A stretch of 64,000 bases of DNA from CAIWHR01 sp963708855 (lineage in GTDB: Bacteria > Pseudomonadota > Gammaproteobacteria > Burkholderiales > Casimicrobiaceae): positions 1 to 64,000 of the forward strand of contig CAVPUM010000011.1 in assembly GCA_963708855.1 (NCBI GenBank), in the 5' to 3' direction. Numbering within the stretch: position 1 is the stretch's first letter; every line of letters begins with the position of its first letter. Under the pieces are notes generated by a model, which made no database searches, was not told the origin of the DNA, and worked only from the letters and a program-made list of their open reading frames with translations. The position numbers and the translations under genes are program-made. Shown piece by piece: positions 17,338-33,127 of this stretch.

Positions 17338-18609
17338 TCAGCAAGCCGCAGGAAGCGTGAGCATCAATGAAAATCCAGTCGGGCCTCCGCCCGCGACGAA
17401 CGAGCCCCCAAAGGCCGTCGCGCCCTGCCTGAGAGCGTCGGCCTCCTCGCTCTCCTTGCGGGTCAGCGCGACCGGCAGCCTGGAATCGTCGACGAGCGCG
17501 TGAACGCGGAGGAAAAAGCGATCTTCGGAAGCGTAGAGCTCAAGGGTGACATTGCCGGCGCGCTTCCGCACCGCGATCGCCTCGAGCGCCCATTCGGCCG
17601 ATCGGAAGATGACAAACGCCATTTGCGGATCCTCCGTCCTCACGCGCTGATCCAGCTGCGCCTCGACCGCCACGCCGCCGGCACGCGAATAGGCGCGGGC
17701 CAGGTTAGCCATCGCTTCCGTGAGGCCGTGCCGTGCGGGCTGCAGCGGATCGTCGCCGTAGGCAGCGGCGTGCGCCTCCAGCGCCTGCTCGATCGCCGCC
17801 CGCAGTGAGCGTCGGTGCCCGCCCGTTTCCGCGTCGGCCGGCGCCTCCTTCGCCACGAACGGCAATCGCAGCAGCGCATCGTGCAACAGCGTTCCGACTC
17901 CGGCGTCCCGTGCCGTCGACGAAGCGTCCGTTTCGGTTACGGGCGCCGCCCTGACCTCGTTGGGCGGGATCACCACGATGAACGACCTCAGGCGCCGCAG
18001 CGCAAGGAAGAGCGCGCCGGCGAGCAGCAGCGTCACGCCCGCCATCAAGTACAGGCCCGCGCGCGCATCGCCAACGGCTCGCCTTCTCGTCTCGCGGCCT
18101 TGATCGAGCTCGTGCAGCTCGCGCGACCTGAGCGATGTGATGATCGTGAATATTTCGGTGGAAATCGCCTTGGCGGAGCGATCGACCGGTATGCCGGCTA
18201 CGGGGTCGTTCGCGCTCAGGGTTCCTTCGATGCTCGACGCGGCAAGTGTCGTCCGCTCGGCGATCATCGGAACGAGCTCCTCGAGCAGGCCAAGCTCGGT
18301 CGCGTCGTCGCGCATCCTGTCGCGCAGCGCCGCCAGCAGAGCCTGAACGCGACCGCGGCCCCGCTCCAGACTCGCCGCAGGCGCGTCCGCCGACGCTGCA
18401 GCCACCGGTCCCGCAGCGTCGATGTCGCCAACCGCGTCTCGGAGAGCCTGCAGATCGTCCAGGGTGGCGGTGCTGTTCGTCGTCGAATATGTCAACCGCT
18501 CGATGTCGGCCAGGCGCGCCAATCCGAGCCACAGCGAGCCGAACGCGTAGGCGATCACCAGAACGAGAAGCCCGTAGGGGAGAAAGAGCGGGGGAATGGA
18601 AAGGCGCAT
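17338..18609 (-). CDS. Membrane sensor with degenerate histidine-kinase core
   Basis: The 423-aa product has two membrane helices (LFLPYGLLVLVIAYAFGSLW near the start and LYLMAGVTLLLAGALFLALR at about residue 220) enclosing a helical CHASE3-like periplasmic region. The cytoplasmic half resembles a NarX-type dimerisation and ATPase module (VIFRSAEWALEAIAVRKRAG aligns with the usual N-box region). It lacks the phospho-acceptor H-D/E box, the catalytic Asn and a DxGxG motif, so it probably does not phosphorylate by itself and may be a sensor subunit for a neighbouring kinase. The ATG at 18609 precedes the first helix directly. It is divergent from the poly-HAMP kinase gene. Confidence 0.7.
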   Translation of the reverse strand: MRLSIPPLFLPYGLLVLVIAYAFGSLWLGLARLADIERLTYSTTNSTATLDDLQALRDAVGDIDAAGPVAAASADAPAASLERGRGRVQALLAALRDRMRDDATELGLLEELVPMIAERTTLAASSIEGTLSANDPVAGIPVDRSAKAISTEIFTIITSLRSRELHELDQGRETRRRAVGDARAGLYLMAGVTLLLAGALFLALRRLRSFIVVIPPNEVRAAPVTETDASSTARDAGVGTLLHDALLRLPFVAKEAPADAETGGHRRSLRAAIEQALEAHAAAYGDDPLQPARHGLTEAMANLARAYSRAGGVAVEAQLDQRVRTEDPQMAFVIFRSAEWALEAIAVRKRAGNVTLELYASEDRFFLRVHALVDDSRLPVALTRKESEEADALRQGATAFGGSFVAGGGPTGFSLMLTLPAAC

Positions 18610-19053
18610 GGCGGACACCCCGTGAAGGCCGGTCTTGCGCAGTCTATACGATCGGCTCCGCGGCCGACGGCGCTGCAATGCCGCACGCGACGCGGGTCCC
18701 CGTCGCGCGTCGTGGCGCCGATCGATGGTCACCGCGGATTCCGTGCATTGTAATTCTTACAAGAAATCATTCGACATTCCTTCCCAACGGCGTTGAATCG
18801 CCATGCCATCTGCGCTATGTTTTCGACACCCGTCGCGTCGCGAAGCGGCCGATTCGCAACGAAGCGGACAGCGCTGCGCGATATCGGGTGGCGCGAAGGA
18901 ATATGCGGTCTGCCGCAACGTGTCGGGAGGGCGCGTCGGTCGAAGGGCAGGCGGATCGGCGCGGCACCTGTGGCGGCGCGATGTGACGACGCGCCGCCGT
19001 GCGCTCCATGAGCGCGCTCCGCTGTCTGGTTCCGGAAAAGTGAGAGGCGCAGC
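18610..19053. other. Divergent intergenic region before the poly-HAMP kinase
   Basis: A 444-base gap. The only clear element is the dyad at 18748-18762. Short open frames exist on both strands, but none has a ribosome binding site or recognisable sequence. Confidence 0.5.
18748..18762. promoter_or_regulatory. Perfect 15-base dyad TTGTAA-TTC-TTACAA
   Basis: An inverted repeat with 6-bp arms and a 3-base centre in an AT-rich patch of otherwise GC-rich DNA, 139 bases upstream of the degenerate sensor gene. It looks like a repressor or response-regulator site; the protein is unknown. It differs from the 18-base dyad found elsewhere in the window. Confidence 0.4.
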
Positions 19054-25482
<6,429 letters not shown>

Positions 25483-25515
25483 CCGGCGCAACGGCAACGG
25501 ACGAGCGACGATTCC

Positions 25516-27655
25516 ATGAAGGGCAAGGCAAGCATTCTTCTCGTCGACGACCGGCCGGACAAGCACCTCGTCTATCGGGCGATCCTCGAGGATCTGGGGC
25601 AGAACCTCGTCTCGGCGATGTCGGGCGAGGACGCGCTGAAGGAGGTGCTGAAGACCGAGTTCGCGGTCATCCTGCTCGACGTCAACATGCCCGGCATGGA
25701 CGGGCTCGAGACGGCCGAGCTGATCCGCGGCCGGAAGCGGTCGGCGCACACGCCGATCATCTTCGTCACCGCCGATACGGCGACGAGGTGCGCACCGCGA
25801 GGGGCTACGCGCTCGGTGCGGTCGACTTCCTGGTCTCGCCGATCGTTCCGGAGATCCTGCGCACCAAGGTCAAGGTCTTCGTCGACCTGTACCTGCTCGC
25901 GCAGCAGGCAAAGCGCCAGGCCAGGGAGCGCGCGGCGCTGCACGCCGAGCGTTCGGCGCGCGCCGCGGCCGAGAGAGCGAGCCACAGATCCGCGTTTCTG
26001 GCGCAGGCAAGCGTCGTTCTGTCCGGATCACTGAACGACGGCGAGACCACGCGCGAGCTGGCCCGACTTGCCATTCCGTTCCTTGCCGATGTCGCCGCAT
26101 TGACGCTGCCCGCGCGCGAGGGCGTCGAGGGAAGGACGATTCTCGCGTGGGCCGGGAATTGCCGGGACAGCCGCCCCGCAGCGGATCGGTCGCACGAGTC
26201 GAATGCGAATGGTGGAGGGGCGCCATCGAGCGCGTCATCGCCAACGGGAGCGGCATGTCGTTCAATGCCGGTCGCGCAGCGACGGCGCAGCGCGCCGCGA
26301 GCGAGGCCGTCCTCCCCGGCCCACTGCAGGTTCCGGGCGGCGAAACGGTCGCATCGCTGATGATCTACCCTCTGGCCGCGCGCGGCCGCATACTGGGCGC
26401 CCTGTCGCTCGGCCTCGGCCCATCCCGGCGTGTCTTCGATGAGGAGCTGCTCGCGGTCGCGTCCGACTTCGCCGGCCGGGCGGCGATCGCGCTGGACAAC
26501 GTCCTCTTGTACAAGGAATTGCACGAGCAGGATCGCCGGAAGAGCGAATTCCTGGCCATACTGTCGCACGAGCTGCGCAACCCTCTCGCGCCCATCATGA
26601 ATGCGGTTCATCTCCTGAATGCGCAGCCTGACGACGCAGCGCAATTGGCGTGGGCCCGAGAGGTGCTCCAGCGTCAGGTCGGCCAGCTGCGCCGTCTGGT
26701 GGACGACCTGCTGGACGTTTCGCGCATCACGCACGACAAGATCGAACTGAAATTCGAGCCCGTCGAACTCGCCGAAGTCGTGGCCGTCGCGGTCGAAACG
26801 GTAAGACCGTTGATCGACGCCCGCAAGCAGGCGCTTGCCGTCACGCTGCCGGATCGGCCAACGCGGCTGCGAGGTGATTTCGCCCGACTCGGACAGATCC
26901 TGGCCAATCTCCTGAACAACGCGGCCAAGTATACGGACGATGGCGGAAAGATCACGCTGGACGCCGCGTCGGAGGGCGGGGAGGCCGTCGTGCGCGTACG
27001 CGATTCCGGGGTCGGCATCCCGGCCGACGCTCTGGCAAGCATCTTCGAGGTGTTCAGGCAACTCGGCGGCGACGCGGAACGCGCTCGAGGCGGATTGGGC
27101 GTCGGCCTGACGCTTGTCAAGCGGCTGGTCGAGATGCATGGCGGCACGATCGAAGCGCACAGCGATGGCCCTGGCCGGGGCAGCGAGTTCGTCGTTCGCA
27201 TGCCGCTTGCTTCCGGATCGGCGACCGATGCGCCGGCCGACGATCGGACGTCGGTCGAAGAACGAAAAGTGGCCGCACGCCAGCGACGGCGCATTCTGGT
27301 GGCCGACGACAACGTCGATCTGGCGGCAAGCATGGGTCTGCTCCTCGAAATGATGGGCAACGACGTGCGGCTTGCGCATGACGGAATGTCCGCCCTGGCC
27401 GCCGAAGCGGAATTTCGTCCTGATGTGGTCTTCCTGGACATCGGCATGCCGGAAATGACCGGCTTCGAGGTGTGCCGGCGGATTCGCGACAAGCCGCGCG
27501 GAAAGGAACCCGTCATCGTCGCGCTTACCGGCTGGGGACAGCCGGAGGACAAGCAACGCGCGCGCGAGGCCGGGTTCGATCATCACCTGGTCAAGCCGAT
27601 CGAGCCCGCCGTGGTCGAGCGCTTTCTTGCCGAGCTCGAGCGGCAGACGGCATGA
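25516..27655 (+). CDS. Receiver-GAF-histidine kinase-receiver hybrid protein (two frameshifts)
   Basis: Intracellular hybrid kinase of about 712 residues once two frame breaks are bridged. Order: receiver (ILLVDDRPDKHLVYRAILED, phospho-Asp in ILLDVNMPGMDG), coiled coil, GAF-like domain (LAIPFLADVAALTLPAREGV), HisKA with EFLAILSHELRNPLAPIMNA, ATPase domain with NLLNNAAKYTDDGG and RDSGVGIP, and a C-terminal receiver (RRILVADDNVDLAAS, VFLDIGMPEMTG). Frame breaks lie near 25.785 kb (before YGDEVRTARGYALGAVDF) and near 26.15 kb (before RELPGQPP). After 26.15 kb the frame is clean to the stop. It follows the poly-HAMP kinase by 33 bases and is probably co-transcribed and functionally linked. Confidence 0.8.
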
Positions 27656-27668
27656 CGGGCCAAACGCG

Positions 27669-28370
27669 ATGAGCGTCCTCCCTCGTCGGGACGCCGATGC
27701 AGTCCGGTACATCGTATTGCGCAAGCTCGCGGCCGGCCTGCGCCACGCCCTGATGGGGGAGCTGCAGAGCATTCAGTTCCTCGCCGAGCTGGGCGCGCGC
27801 CTGTTGCGGACCGGTGGCGACGATTCCCGACTGCACAATTGTGTCGGGAAGATCCCCGCCGCAACCGGCACGGCAATCGCGACGTGCCATTCGATGATCG
27901 AGTGGCTGCGGCCGGACGAGGGCGCGAGCGCGAGGCTCGCCGACGTCGTCGGTCAATGCGTGAAGCTGGCGAGCGACGATTGGCGAATGCGCGGGATCCA
28001 GGCTACCGTCGACCTGTCCGGCCCGGCCGCCGAGGCGCTGGTGCCGAGAGCGGCCGCGCGCGAGCTCGTTGTCGCGGCGCTGCTGACAATGACCGACACG
28101 TATCCTGGTCCCCAGGACATCGAAGTCGCCGGAGCGCTGGAGGGGCAGGCGATCGCACTTCGCTTGCGGCGGCGGGAGTCGGCCCGGCCGGCCCAGCTTC
28201 CGTCGTCGCCAGCCGGCTGCCCGACGCTGACGTGGGACGACGTGGCAGCGCTTGCCGCGGCGCACGACGCAGGCTTTTCCCACGAACGCGGCTCGCTCAC
28301 GTTGCGGCTCGCGTTGGCGCAGCCCGCGCAAGTTCCGCCGGAAGCCGGCTCGAGTCCGCCTCCGCCTTAG
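27669..28370 (+). CDS. Degenerate kinase-like protein, possible histidine phosphotransferase
   Basis: A 233-aa cytosolic protein starting 13 bases after the hybrid kinase. The N-terminal helix GLRHALMGELQSIQFLAEL looks like a dimerisation helix with a His in the phospho-acceptor position. The rest has the layout of an ATPase domain (ARELVVAALLTMTDTYPGPQ, SHERGSLTLRLALAQ) but lacks N-box and glycine-rich motifs. This plan recalls ChpT-type phosphotransferases and the C-terminal half of the sensor at 17.3-18.6 kb. A phosphotransfer role with the neighbouring hybrid kinases is inference. Confidence 0.6.
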   Translation: MSVLPRRDADAVRYIVLRKLAAGLRHALMGELQSIQFLAELGARLLRTGGDDSRLHNCVGKIPAATGTAIATCHSMIEWLRPDEGASARLADVVGQCVKLASDDWRMRGIQATVDLSGPAAEALVPRAAARELVVAALLTMTDTYPGPQDIEVAGALEGQAIALRLRRRESARPAQLPSSPAGCPTLTWDDVAALAAAHDAGFSHERGSLTLRLALAQPAQVPPEAGSSPPPP

Positions 28371-28706
28371 ACCGCGACGCTGGGTCGTCGAAGGCCTGGC
28401 TGCTCGCTTCCGTAGGCGGGAAGGAGTCATTCGGTACGGTCGGGCGAAATGGAGCTATCGACCCCGACCGGTCTATCCGCCTTCCGCGAAGCAGTCGGTC
28501 GATGGCGGCGAAGCGGGCATTTCGCCTTCGTTCAGCCTTCACGCCAACGGCACAGGTCAACGATGTTGCGGGAGTCGACTGACGGCTGGCTGCGCATCCT
28601 TACGTCGCTCCCGGTGCGGCGCGGCCGCCTAAGGTCATGATAAGGTACCTGTGCTAATCAGTGCCTTGGTATTCTTGTCCTCGATAATGCTCGGAGAAAT
28701 GGACCG
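28371..28706. other. Intergenic region before the cupin gene
   Basis: A 336-base gap between the signalling cluster and the cupin gene. No gene, terminator hairpin with T-run, or well-formed promoter was recognised. Confidence 0.5.
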
Positions 28707-29183
28707 ATGAGTGTGATCGATTCAAAAGTCGTCAACATCGACCAATTGAGGCTCGAGCATTTCGCGAAGGGCGATAGATTCGAGTGCGACGCCGTGCGCA
28801 TCGGGCCGCTCCTCGGAGCCAAGGACCTCGGCTATTCCTACGATGTCGTCCCAGCCGGAAAGCGTTCGTGCCCTTTCCACAGTCATCGTGGAGAAGAAGA
28901 GATGTTCTTTATCGTGAAGGGCAAAGGCACACTGCGGTACGGCGACGAGACAAGGAAGATCCGTGCGGGCGACGTGATCTGCTGTCCGACCGGCGGTCCG
29001 GAAACGGCGCATCAGATCGTCAACGACTCGGACGCCGAGCTCGCATATTTGTCCGTTAGCACGATGTTGCCGGCGGAGATCTGCGAATACCCCGATTCGA
29101 AGAAGATCGGTGCTTTCGGCGGTGGACTGCGCCACATGACGCGCGCAGACCACGACCTGGACTACTGGGAGGGCGAGGTATGA
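28707..29183 (+). CDS. Cupin domain protein
   Basis: Single-domain cupin of 158 aa, a metal-binding beta-barrel that may be an enzyme or a small-molecule sensor. Motif 1 is complete (FHSHRGEEEMFFIVKGKG, giving His, His and Glu ligands) and motif 2 follows around GDVICCPTGGPETAHQIVND. The C-terminal 40 residues (PDSKKIGAFGGGLRHMTRAD) match a cupin subgroup often described as acting on sugars or acyl groups, but no substrate can be assigned. The ATG follows CGGAGAAA. It stands alone between the signalling cluster and a gene fragment on the opposite strand. Confidence 0.85.
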   Translation: MSVIDSKVVNIDQLRLEHFAKGDRFECDAVRIGPLLGAKDLGYSYDVVPAGKRSCPFHSHRGEEEMFFIVKGKGTLRYGDETRKIRAGDVICCPTGGPETAHQIVNDSDAELAYLSVSTMLPAEICEYPDSKKIGAFGGGLRHMTRADHDLDYWEGEV

Positions 29184-29304
29184 GCGTGGTAGGTGGTCTG
29201 GTCCAGCCCGACTCTGGAGCCGCACCCCGAAAACCTGCCACAAGCGGTTCAATCCGAACCGAGATTGGTTCACTTGGCCGCGAGCGACGGTTCAGTGATA
29301 GGCG

Positions 29305-29556
29305 CTATGCGCAAGCGATTCGCGCAATATCCGAGGCCAGGAATGCAACGTCACCGGCACTGCTGCCCACATCGAGCACGCGCATACCGGGGCCGACGCC
29401 CGCTGCCAGAAAGGAGCGTTCCGTGATCGGATCGATAAGACGCGCGTGGGCTTTGAGCTGTTTGACTTCATGCTTGAAGTGTCCCAGCACGTACTGGTGC
29501 GCAGGCCGCGCACCTTGCTGGGATTGACCATCGCGCAGACTCCTTCGAGATGCCAT
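29305..29556 (-). pseudogene. Truncated SAM-dependent methyltransferase (N-terminal fragment)
   Basis: An 83-codon frame with a good class I methyltransferase N-terminus: LKAHARLIDPITERSFLAAG, then SAM motif I MRVLDVGSSAGDVAFLASDI. It ends abruptly at a TAG just after motif I, so the rest of the SAM-binding domain and all of the substrate domain are missing. No continuation was found in the following 120 bases. This is a gene remnant unless a very short product has a new role. Confidence 0.65.
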
Positions 29557-29583
29557 CTTGGACGCTGGGGTCGGTCTGTTGAG

Positions 29584-31281
29584 TCACGGATGGCAAATCC
29601 CGGTGCCGGAGTCGATCGCGTCGCCACCCCCGGCCGGCATGAACCGCCAACTGTAGCTGCCCTGGTCGAGCGTCAGCCGTACGACGCCCCAGGTCGTGTT
29701 GTTGCGGTATTCGCTGTTGAGAATCGGCGGACCGAGTGGATAGAGCTCGGCGCCGCCGGTACCGACGACGAACTGGCGGACACCGCGCGCGGGATCCGCG
29801 GTCCCGTTGGCGCTTTGCGGTGCAAATCGCTCGTAGATGTGTTCGTGCCCCGACAACACCATCTCCACGCCGGCGGTGTACAGCGCGTCGAAGAACGGCT
29901 TCATCGCCTCGATGCTGCCGTGCTTCGCACCCGAGTTGAAGGCCGGATAGTGCCAATAGGCGATCGTGCACAGGCTATCTCGGGACTTCGCGAGATCCGC
30001 GGTGAGCCAAAGGTACTGCTCCGACTCAGGGGAGACGTCGACGAGGCTGTTGAGCGAGATGAAGTGCCAGCCCCCGTAGTCGAAGCTGTAGTAGCCGCGG
30101 CGATCCGGACCCGCCTGCGCGCCGAAATAGCCGAAGTAGCCTTCGGCGCCGGAGGTGTGGTAGTCGTGGTTGCCTGGGCTGGGTCGAATCCGGTCCTTGA
30201 ACGCGCCCCAGGTCGGTTGGAAGCAATTCGCGAATTCGGCGGCCGTGCCGCTCCTGTATGCGTTGTCGCCCAGCGTTAGCACGAGAGCATCCTGGGCATC
30301 GATGAGCGCGGCGGTCCTGGCGGCCGCGCTCGCCGCCGCAGGTGCATTGCCGCATTGGGCGATGTCTCCCGCCGCGACGATCGTGACCGGGGCCGGAGTG
30401 CGATACGGCTCGCCGCAGACAGTGCCCGCCGACGGGACGAACAACAGGCGGGTGATGGTCTTGGTCTGGCTCACGCCGTCCATCGTGTACGCAAACGTCG
30501 CCGCGTTGCCATTTGCGAACGTGAAGGTCGTCGTACCCACCACGGTGCGCGTCACGTTCGCGGGATCGAACGATAACGCGTTGAAGGCGGGGCCGGAGGT
30601 ACGGTTCAGCTCTCCGCGGTAGACGTTCGGCGCGGTCTTGGCTGCGGTCACCGAGAGCCAGAGCGGCGCGCCATCGGTGTCGTAGGTGAACCAGGTAGCG
30701 AAGATGTTGTCGCCCTGGTGGGCGAGGTTGACGCCCCAGCCCGACTCGGCTCCGTTCGCTACCCACCACAGGTCCTGGTAATTCGTCGCCGCCACGAAGT
30801 CAGGCCGCGCGCCGTAGGTGCAGGTCGGCACGGGGCCGAAAACCTGCCGCGTGATGAACTTCGTCTGTGACACACCCTTGAGCGTGTAGCTGAGTGTGCC
30901 AGTGTCGGCATCGCGGAAGGTGAGTGTGCCGTTGCCGGCCTGGGTTCGGGTCACCTTGGCAGGAGCGAAGGGATCCGCGCTGAAGGCCGGTCCCGCGGAC
31001 TCGATCAACGTCCCGCCGTAGGTCCCCTCCGCCGTCTTGTTGGCGGTCATGGAGAGCCACCAGCCGTCGCCGCCGATGTCGTAGGTGAACCAGGTGGCGA
31101 AGATGGTGTCGCCCTGGTGCGTGAGGTTGATGCCCCAGCCGGATTCCGAATTGGGCGGGGCGTTCCACCACAGGCCCTGGTAATTGGGCTCGGAGGATGC
31201 AGGCGTGGCGAGAGCGAGACAAGAAGACGCCGCTACCATCGCCGCGCCTATCAGAAAGCGGGACGCGAGGCGCATAACCAT
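29584..31281 (-). CDS. Secreted metallophosphatase with two N-terminal W-rich repeats
   Basis: Calcineurin-like phosphoesterase of 565 aa. A signal peptide (FLIGAAMVAASSCLALATPA) is followed by two copies of a domain of about 110 residues with SESGWGINLTHQGDTIFATW and AESGWGVNLAHQGDNIFATW, then the catalytic domain from about residue 270. Metal and catalytic motifs are all present: AAGDIAQCG, LGDNAY, SPGNHDYH, AYWHYPAF and SGHEHIYER. It is probably periplasmic or extracellular and may attack phosphate esters. The frame is open to 32265, but the signal peptide supports a start at 31281 or 31275; ATG 31344 with GGGGC upstream is a less likely alternative. Confidence 0.85.
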   Translation of the reverse strand: MVMRLASRFLIGAAMVAASSCLALATPASSEPNYQGLWWNAPPNSESGWGINLTHQGDTIFATWFTYDIGGDGWWLSMTANKTAEGTYGGTLIESAGPAFSADPFAPAKVTRTQAGNGTLTFRDADTGTLSYTLKGVSQTKFITRQVFGPVPTCTYGARPDFVAATNYQDLWWVANGAESGWGVNLAHQGDNIFATWFTYDTDGAPLWLSVTAAKTAPNVYRGELNRTSGPAFNALSFDPANVTRTVVGTTTFTFANGNAATFAYTMDGVSQTKTITRLLFVPSAGTVCGEPYRTPAPVTIVAAGDIAQCGNAPAAASAAARTAALIDAQDALVLTLGDNAYRSGTAAEFANCFQPTWGAFKDRIRPSPGNHDYHTSGAEGYFGYFGAQAGPDRRGYYSFDYGGWHFISLNSLVDVSPESEQYLWLTADLAKSRDSLCTIAYWHYPAFNSGAKHGSIEAMKPFFDALYTAGVEMVLSGHEHIYERFAPQSANGTADPARGVRQFVVGTGGAELYPLGPPILNSEYRNNTTWGVVRLTLDQGSYSWRFMPAGGGDAIDSGTGICHP

Positions 31282-31678
31282 GTCGTCACTCGACGGTTTG
31301 CCGTTGGGCGACGGCGGTCCGTGCGAGAAGTTCGGTCGAATCATTCTACGCCCCATGTAGTCAGTCCACATCGATGCCTCAACGGAACACCGCAGAAGAC
31401 TCATGCGAGGTGGCTTTTCCGCTACCGACTCCGTTGGCCGGTCGTGGCAACGGCATCGCCCTGTCGCGCTCCGAGCGCAGGACCCCGGTCCCGGGCGTCG
31501 CATCGGTGGCGCTCGTGGGGCTCCGCGCCACGTCGTACGCGCCGCGGGTAGCCCGCGTTCGTCACCGCACAGACGCTTTCGCCGCGCCGGCGGATCGTTC
31601 GGCCGTGGGCCCACACCATTGCGCCTCGGCCCTGTCCTCGGCGGGCCGACGCAGCCCGCCAACACTGGGAATTGAACC
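31282..31678. other. Divergent intergenic region between phosphatase and CBS genes
   Basis: A 397-base gap with no recognisable gene. An imperfect TGTAG...CCACA pair at about 31355 is shorter than the dyad seen elsewhere and was not counted. Promoters for both flanking genes should lie here. Confidence 0.45.
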
Positions 31679-32113
31679 ATGCAGATCAAGCAAATCATGA
31701 CCAGTCCGGTCGAGACCGTCGCGCCGGATTCGTCGCTGGCCGATGCGGCAAGAAAGATGCTCGCCCTCGAGATCGGATTGCTGCCGGTGAGGCGCGGTCG
31801 AAAGATCGTCGGGATCGTCTCGGACCGCGATATCACCATACGCGCCGTCGCCAATGGACTGGATCCGGAGCAGACGCAAGTCCAGGAGGTGATGACCACG
31901 GACGTGCTTTCCTGCCCATCCGGCAGCGATGTAATGGACGCATGCGACCTGATGAAACTGAAACAGGTGCGCCGCCTCCTGATCATTGACGGCGCCGACG
32001 CACCCGTGGGCATCGTCTCGCTGGGCGACATCGCGTTGCACCTGCGGCGCGAGCAATGCGGAGAAGTACTGGAAGAAGTCTCCCGGCCGTCGCGATCTCG
32101 CGCACTTTGCTGA
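31679..32113 (+). CDS. Two-CBS-domain protein
   Basis: Small cytosolic protein made only of a tandem CBS (Bateman) module, which typically senses adenosine nucleotides or SAM. CBS1 covers about residues 6-62 (MTSPVETVAPDSSLADAARK, GIVSDRDITIRAVANG) and CBS2 about 70-130 (MTTDVLSCPSGSDVMDACDL, VGIVSLGDIAL). Stand-alone forms are common near stress genes. The ATG at 31679 is preceded by GGGAATTG. Its client protein is unknown. Confidence 0.88.
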   Translation: MQIKQIMTSPVETVAPDSSLADAARKMLALEIGLLPVRRGRKIVGIVSDRDITIRAVANGLDPEQTQVQEVMTTDVLSCPSGSDVMDACDLMKLKQVRRLLIIDGADAPVGIVSLGDIALHLRREQCGEVLEEVSRPSRSRALC

Positions 32114-32479
32114 CGAAACGGCCGCCGGGCTCTGCAAGTACCGCACGCACTGATCAGCGGGAGCAGGGTTGGGAACGTCGCGCGCCCACGGGGTTCGAGC
32201 GCCTGCTGATCCTGCTTGCGGAAGGCGCCTTCTACAACGGCCGGTGTTACGGTCGGCGATGGCATGGTTCTCGCGCCGGGGAGCCGTTGCTGACGGCGGC
32301 GGCGCCCGATTCACCTGTAGGGAGATGTTGCACAACCGCCGCAGCGTTCGGCAATGAGGTGAATCGACGACAGTCCCCGATGTCGGTGAATTCCTACATC
32401 CGATTAGGAGCGGGCCGACTTACGCTGTGCGCGCAATGCGTGACATTCATCGTCACCCGGTCGTGCAAAGGAGACTGCC
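32114..32479. other. Intergenic region upstream of the 60-aa ORF
   Basis: A 366-base gap with no gene recognised. It contains the strong dyad at 32381-32398, 82 bases before the GTG start of the next gene. A half-site TGTAGGGA occurs near 32317. Confidence 0.5.
32381..32398. promoter_or_regulatory. Candidate 18-base dyad operator (site 4, strong)
   Basis: TGTCGGTGAATTCCTACA has the same outer arms (TGTCGG and CCTACA) and length as the sites at 9674 and 14160, with a different centre. It lies 82 bases upstream of the 32480 gene, a normal activator distance. Inferred from recurrence. Confidence 0.5.
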
Positions 32480-32662
32480 GTGAAGTCGATCCTGGATCCG
32501 TCGTTCAAGTACACGTCGAGCGTCAATACGGACATCGCCAAGACGTTCTCCCGCATCCGGCGAATCCAGCGCGAGAACACCGCAATGGCGGCGGTGGCGG
32601 AGCGGGCAAAGAATGTTTCGCCGTTGCGACGACCGGTGAGGACCCATGACAAAGTCGCGTGA
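32480..32662 (+). CDS. Small conserved-looking hypothetical protein, 60 aa
   Basis: GTG start directly after a strong AAAGGAG site. The product (starting MKSILDPSFKYTSSVNTDIA, then KTFSRIRRIQREN) is basic and helical with no membrane segment. I recall similar short proteins with an LDPSFxYTxSxxTD opening in Burkholderiales, but no function. It is preceded by a strong dyad site and followed, with a 64-base gap, by a DUF6496 gene, so both may be induced together. Confidence 0.7.
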   Translation: MKSILDPSFKYTSSVNTDIAKTFSRIRRIQRENTAMAAVAERAKNVSPLRRPVRTHDKVA

Positions 32663-32726
32663 CGTGTCCGGGGGAGGGTGCCCGATCCCTGGTATCACGC
32701 GCCCGGAACCGATCAGGAGATCGAAC

Positions 32727-32924
32727 ATGCCCTTGCGCAAAGGACGAAGCCAGAAGACTGTGAGCTCGAACATCAAGACGCTCGTTCACGAATTCGATCA
32801 GGACGGAAAGATCGGAGCGAGCCATCCCGCGTCGCGCAAGAAGGCCATCAAGCAGGCCGTCGCGATATCCATGCGCAAGGCGGGCATCAGCCGCAAAAAG
32901 GCGGGCAGTAAGGCGACCGGGTGA
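32727..32924 (+). CDS. DUF6496-type small basic protein
   Basis: A 65-aa, lysine-rich protein with the signature KQAVAISMRKAGISRKKAGS, found in DUF6496 and related plasmid or stress proteins of unknown function. An AGGAGATC site precedes the ATG at 32727; the upstream extension to 32646 overlaps the previous gene and is unlikely. Strong basicity suggests nucleic-acid binding, but this is inference. Confidence 0.75.
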   Translation: MPLRKGRSQKTVSSNIKTLVHEFDQDGKIGASHPASRKKAIKQAVAISMRKAGISRKKAGSKATG

Positions 32925-33127
32925 CATCTGCCGTTATGACATAAACGAGAGTCATCAAAAACGAACGGGACCGACAGTCAACGTCCGGGTTCGCTATTGG
33001 CATGGGCCCCGCCATCGGACTTCTCGGGGGATGCTGGGGCGTTCCATCTGCCGGGAGCCGCCGTACGGGACACGCCAAGGAGCGTGCGCAGCCAACCATG
33101 GTCATCCTTCACCACTGAAGCCAGGCG

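Noticed and set aside
31350..31370. TGTAG...CCACA pair as a further copy of the dyad
   Set aside because: It is shorter than 18 bases and lacks the second G and C of the arms, so it was not counted.
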